This document shows positions 43,486 through 43,702 of a stretch of DNA of 43,702 nucleotides, piece by piece. The notes below the pieces were generated by a model. That model was given only the letters and a program-made list of their open reading frames with translations. It did no database searches and was not told the DNA's origin. The translations under genes and the position numbers were made by a program. Origin of the DNA: an uncultured Parabacteroides sp. (GTDB lineage Bacteria; Bacteroidota; Bacteroidia; Bacteroidales; Tannerellaceae); assembly GCA_934718155.1 (NCBI GenBank), contig CAKUZF010000020.1, forward strand, positions 1 to 43,702. The letters are read 5' to 3'. The stretch's first letter is position 1; every line of letters starts with the position of its first letter.

Positions 43486-43539
43486 GTAAGCTCTTTATTT
43501 GTGGCATAACCTTTGTAAGCTCTCAATTTCTGGCATACC
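43486..43539. repeat. GTAAGC...CATACC repeat units, copies 3 and 4 in tandem
   Basis: Two units follow each other: GTAAGCTCTTTATTTGTGGC-ATAACC (43486-43511) and GTAAGCTCTCAATTTCTGGC-ATACC (43515-43539). The second is followed by a small hairpin CTCAC-TG-GTGAG. On the minus strand each unit contains ATGCC followed by a short frame (MPEIESLQ, MPQIKSLL), another shared feature of the family. Confidence 0.6.
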
Positions 43540-43702
43540 AGCATTCTCACTGGTGAGGTCGCCGAAGCAGACGATTCAGCTTGCGGACGGCCGTCCTTCC
43601 TTAATTCCTCGTGAGCCGAGTCGGAAAGACCATCCACCTTTACTTCCACCAATTTCCCTCGTGTGTCCTTGTACCATTTATAGAATATGTTATAAGGCAC
43701 TT
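43540..43702 (-). pseudogene. Probable mobile-element coding remnant at window edge
   Basis: A minus-strand frame runs in from the window end (KWYKDTRGKLVEVKVDGLSD, then SAHEELRKDGRPQAESSASA). It crosses the GTAAGC repeat units and then the promoter of the two-gene unit, so it is unlikely to be a functional gene in this form. It includes the 39-bp repeat copy B (43641-43679) and the 18-bp repeat (43685-43702). The window ends before its upstream context. Confidence 0.35.
43641..43679. repeat. 39-bp repeat, copy B
   Basis: Matches 40540-40578 with one mismatch over 39 bases, same orientation, about 3.1 kb apart. Both copies lie at edges of accessory genes. Confidence 0.75.

Overview
The window looks like a chromosomal segment of a gut or oral Bacteroidales bacterium. 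Three things point there: repeated promoter candidates of the Bacteroidota type (TTTG, 19-21 bp, TAnnTTTG), families such as DUF5686 and a SerB with an N-terminal ACT region, and the trp gene order trpB-E-G-D-C-F-A. The core (about 2.5-38.5 kb) is strikingly GC-rich for this order, judged by eye. Alistipes-like or high-GC Tannerellaceae-like lineages would fit, but the species cannot be fixed from sequence alone. Both ends are visibly AT-richer and carry accessory genes.

Layout. 1-2.4 kb: the end of a restriction-modification system, with a cut-off C5-cytosine methyltransferase and an MvaI/BcnI-type endonuclease. 2.5-9.2 kb (minus strand): a six-gene operon for fermenting aromatic amino acids, encoding IorA, IorB, two phenylacetate-CoA ligases flanking a tandem-ACT sensor, and an aminotransferase. 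9.2-16 kb: an SGNH esterase, SerB, two small proteins, a two-component system, a SnoaL-like lipoprotein, and a LemA/TPM pair. 16.2-27.4 kb: a FucP-like permease with a sugar mutarotase, Mfd, a DUF5686 outer-membrane protein, NhaC and an amino-acid permease. 27.4-35.2 kb: a thioredoxin-like protein, then a complete tryptophan operon. 35.2-38.5 kb: Lrp/AsnC, MetY, a YjbR-like protein and a GH16 glucanase. 38.6-43.7 kb: an AT-rich ATPase plus putative nuclease pair, a glycan-locus tail (WbuC cupin and a WecA/MraY-type transferase), repeats that look like mobile-element debris, and an uncharacterised two-gene unit.

The clearest regulatory device is in front of trpB: a promoter, a 19-codon leader peptide with three consecutive Trp codons, and a 15-bp hairpin with a U-tract. 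Together these form a ribosome-mediated attenuator. TrpE also keeps an LLESS motif typical of feedback-inhibited enzymes, so tryptophan probably controls the pathway at two levels. At the other end of the metabolism, the IorA/IorB operon is expected to turn aromatic 2-oxo acids into aryl-acetates with ATP recovery.

The most novel candidates are: (i) the two-gene module at 38579-40515, an ABC/OLD-like ATPase without its own nuclease domain, overlapping a small protein with a D...ExK signature; (ii) a dispersed intergenic repeat in three copies (GGTCATTA tandem units plus a palindromic hairpin with a compensatory base change); (iii) the two-gene unit at 42699-43420 with its own promoter among repeat debris; and (iv) a period-22 tandem repeat downstream of nhaC.
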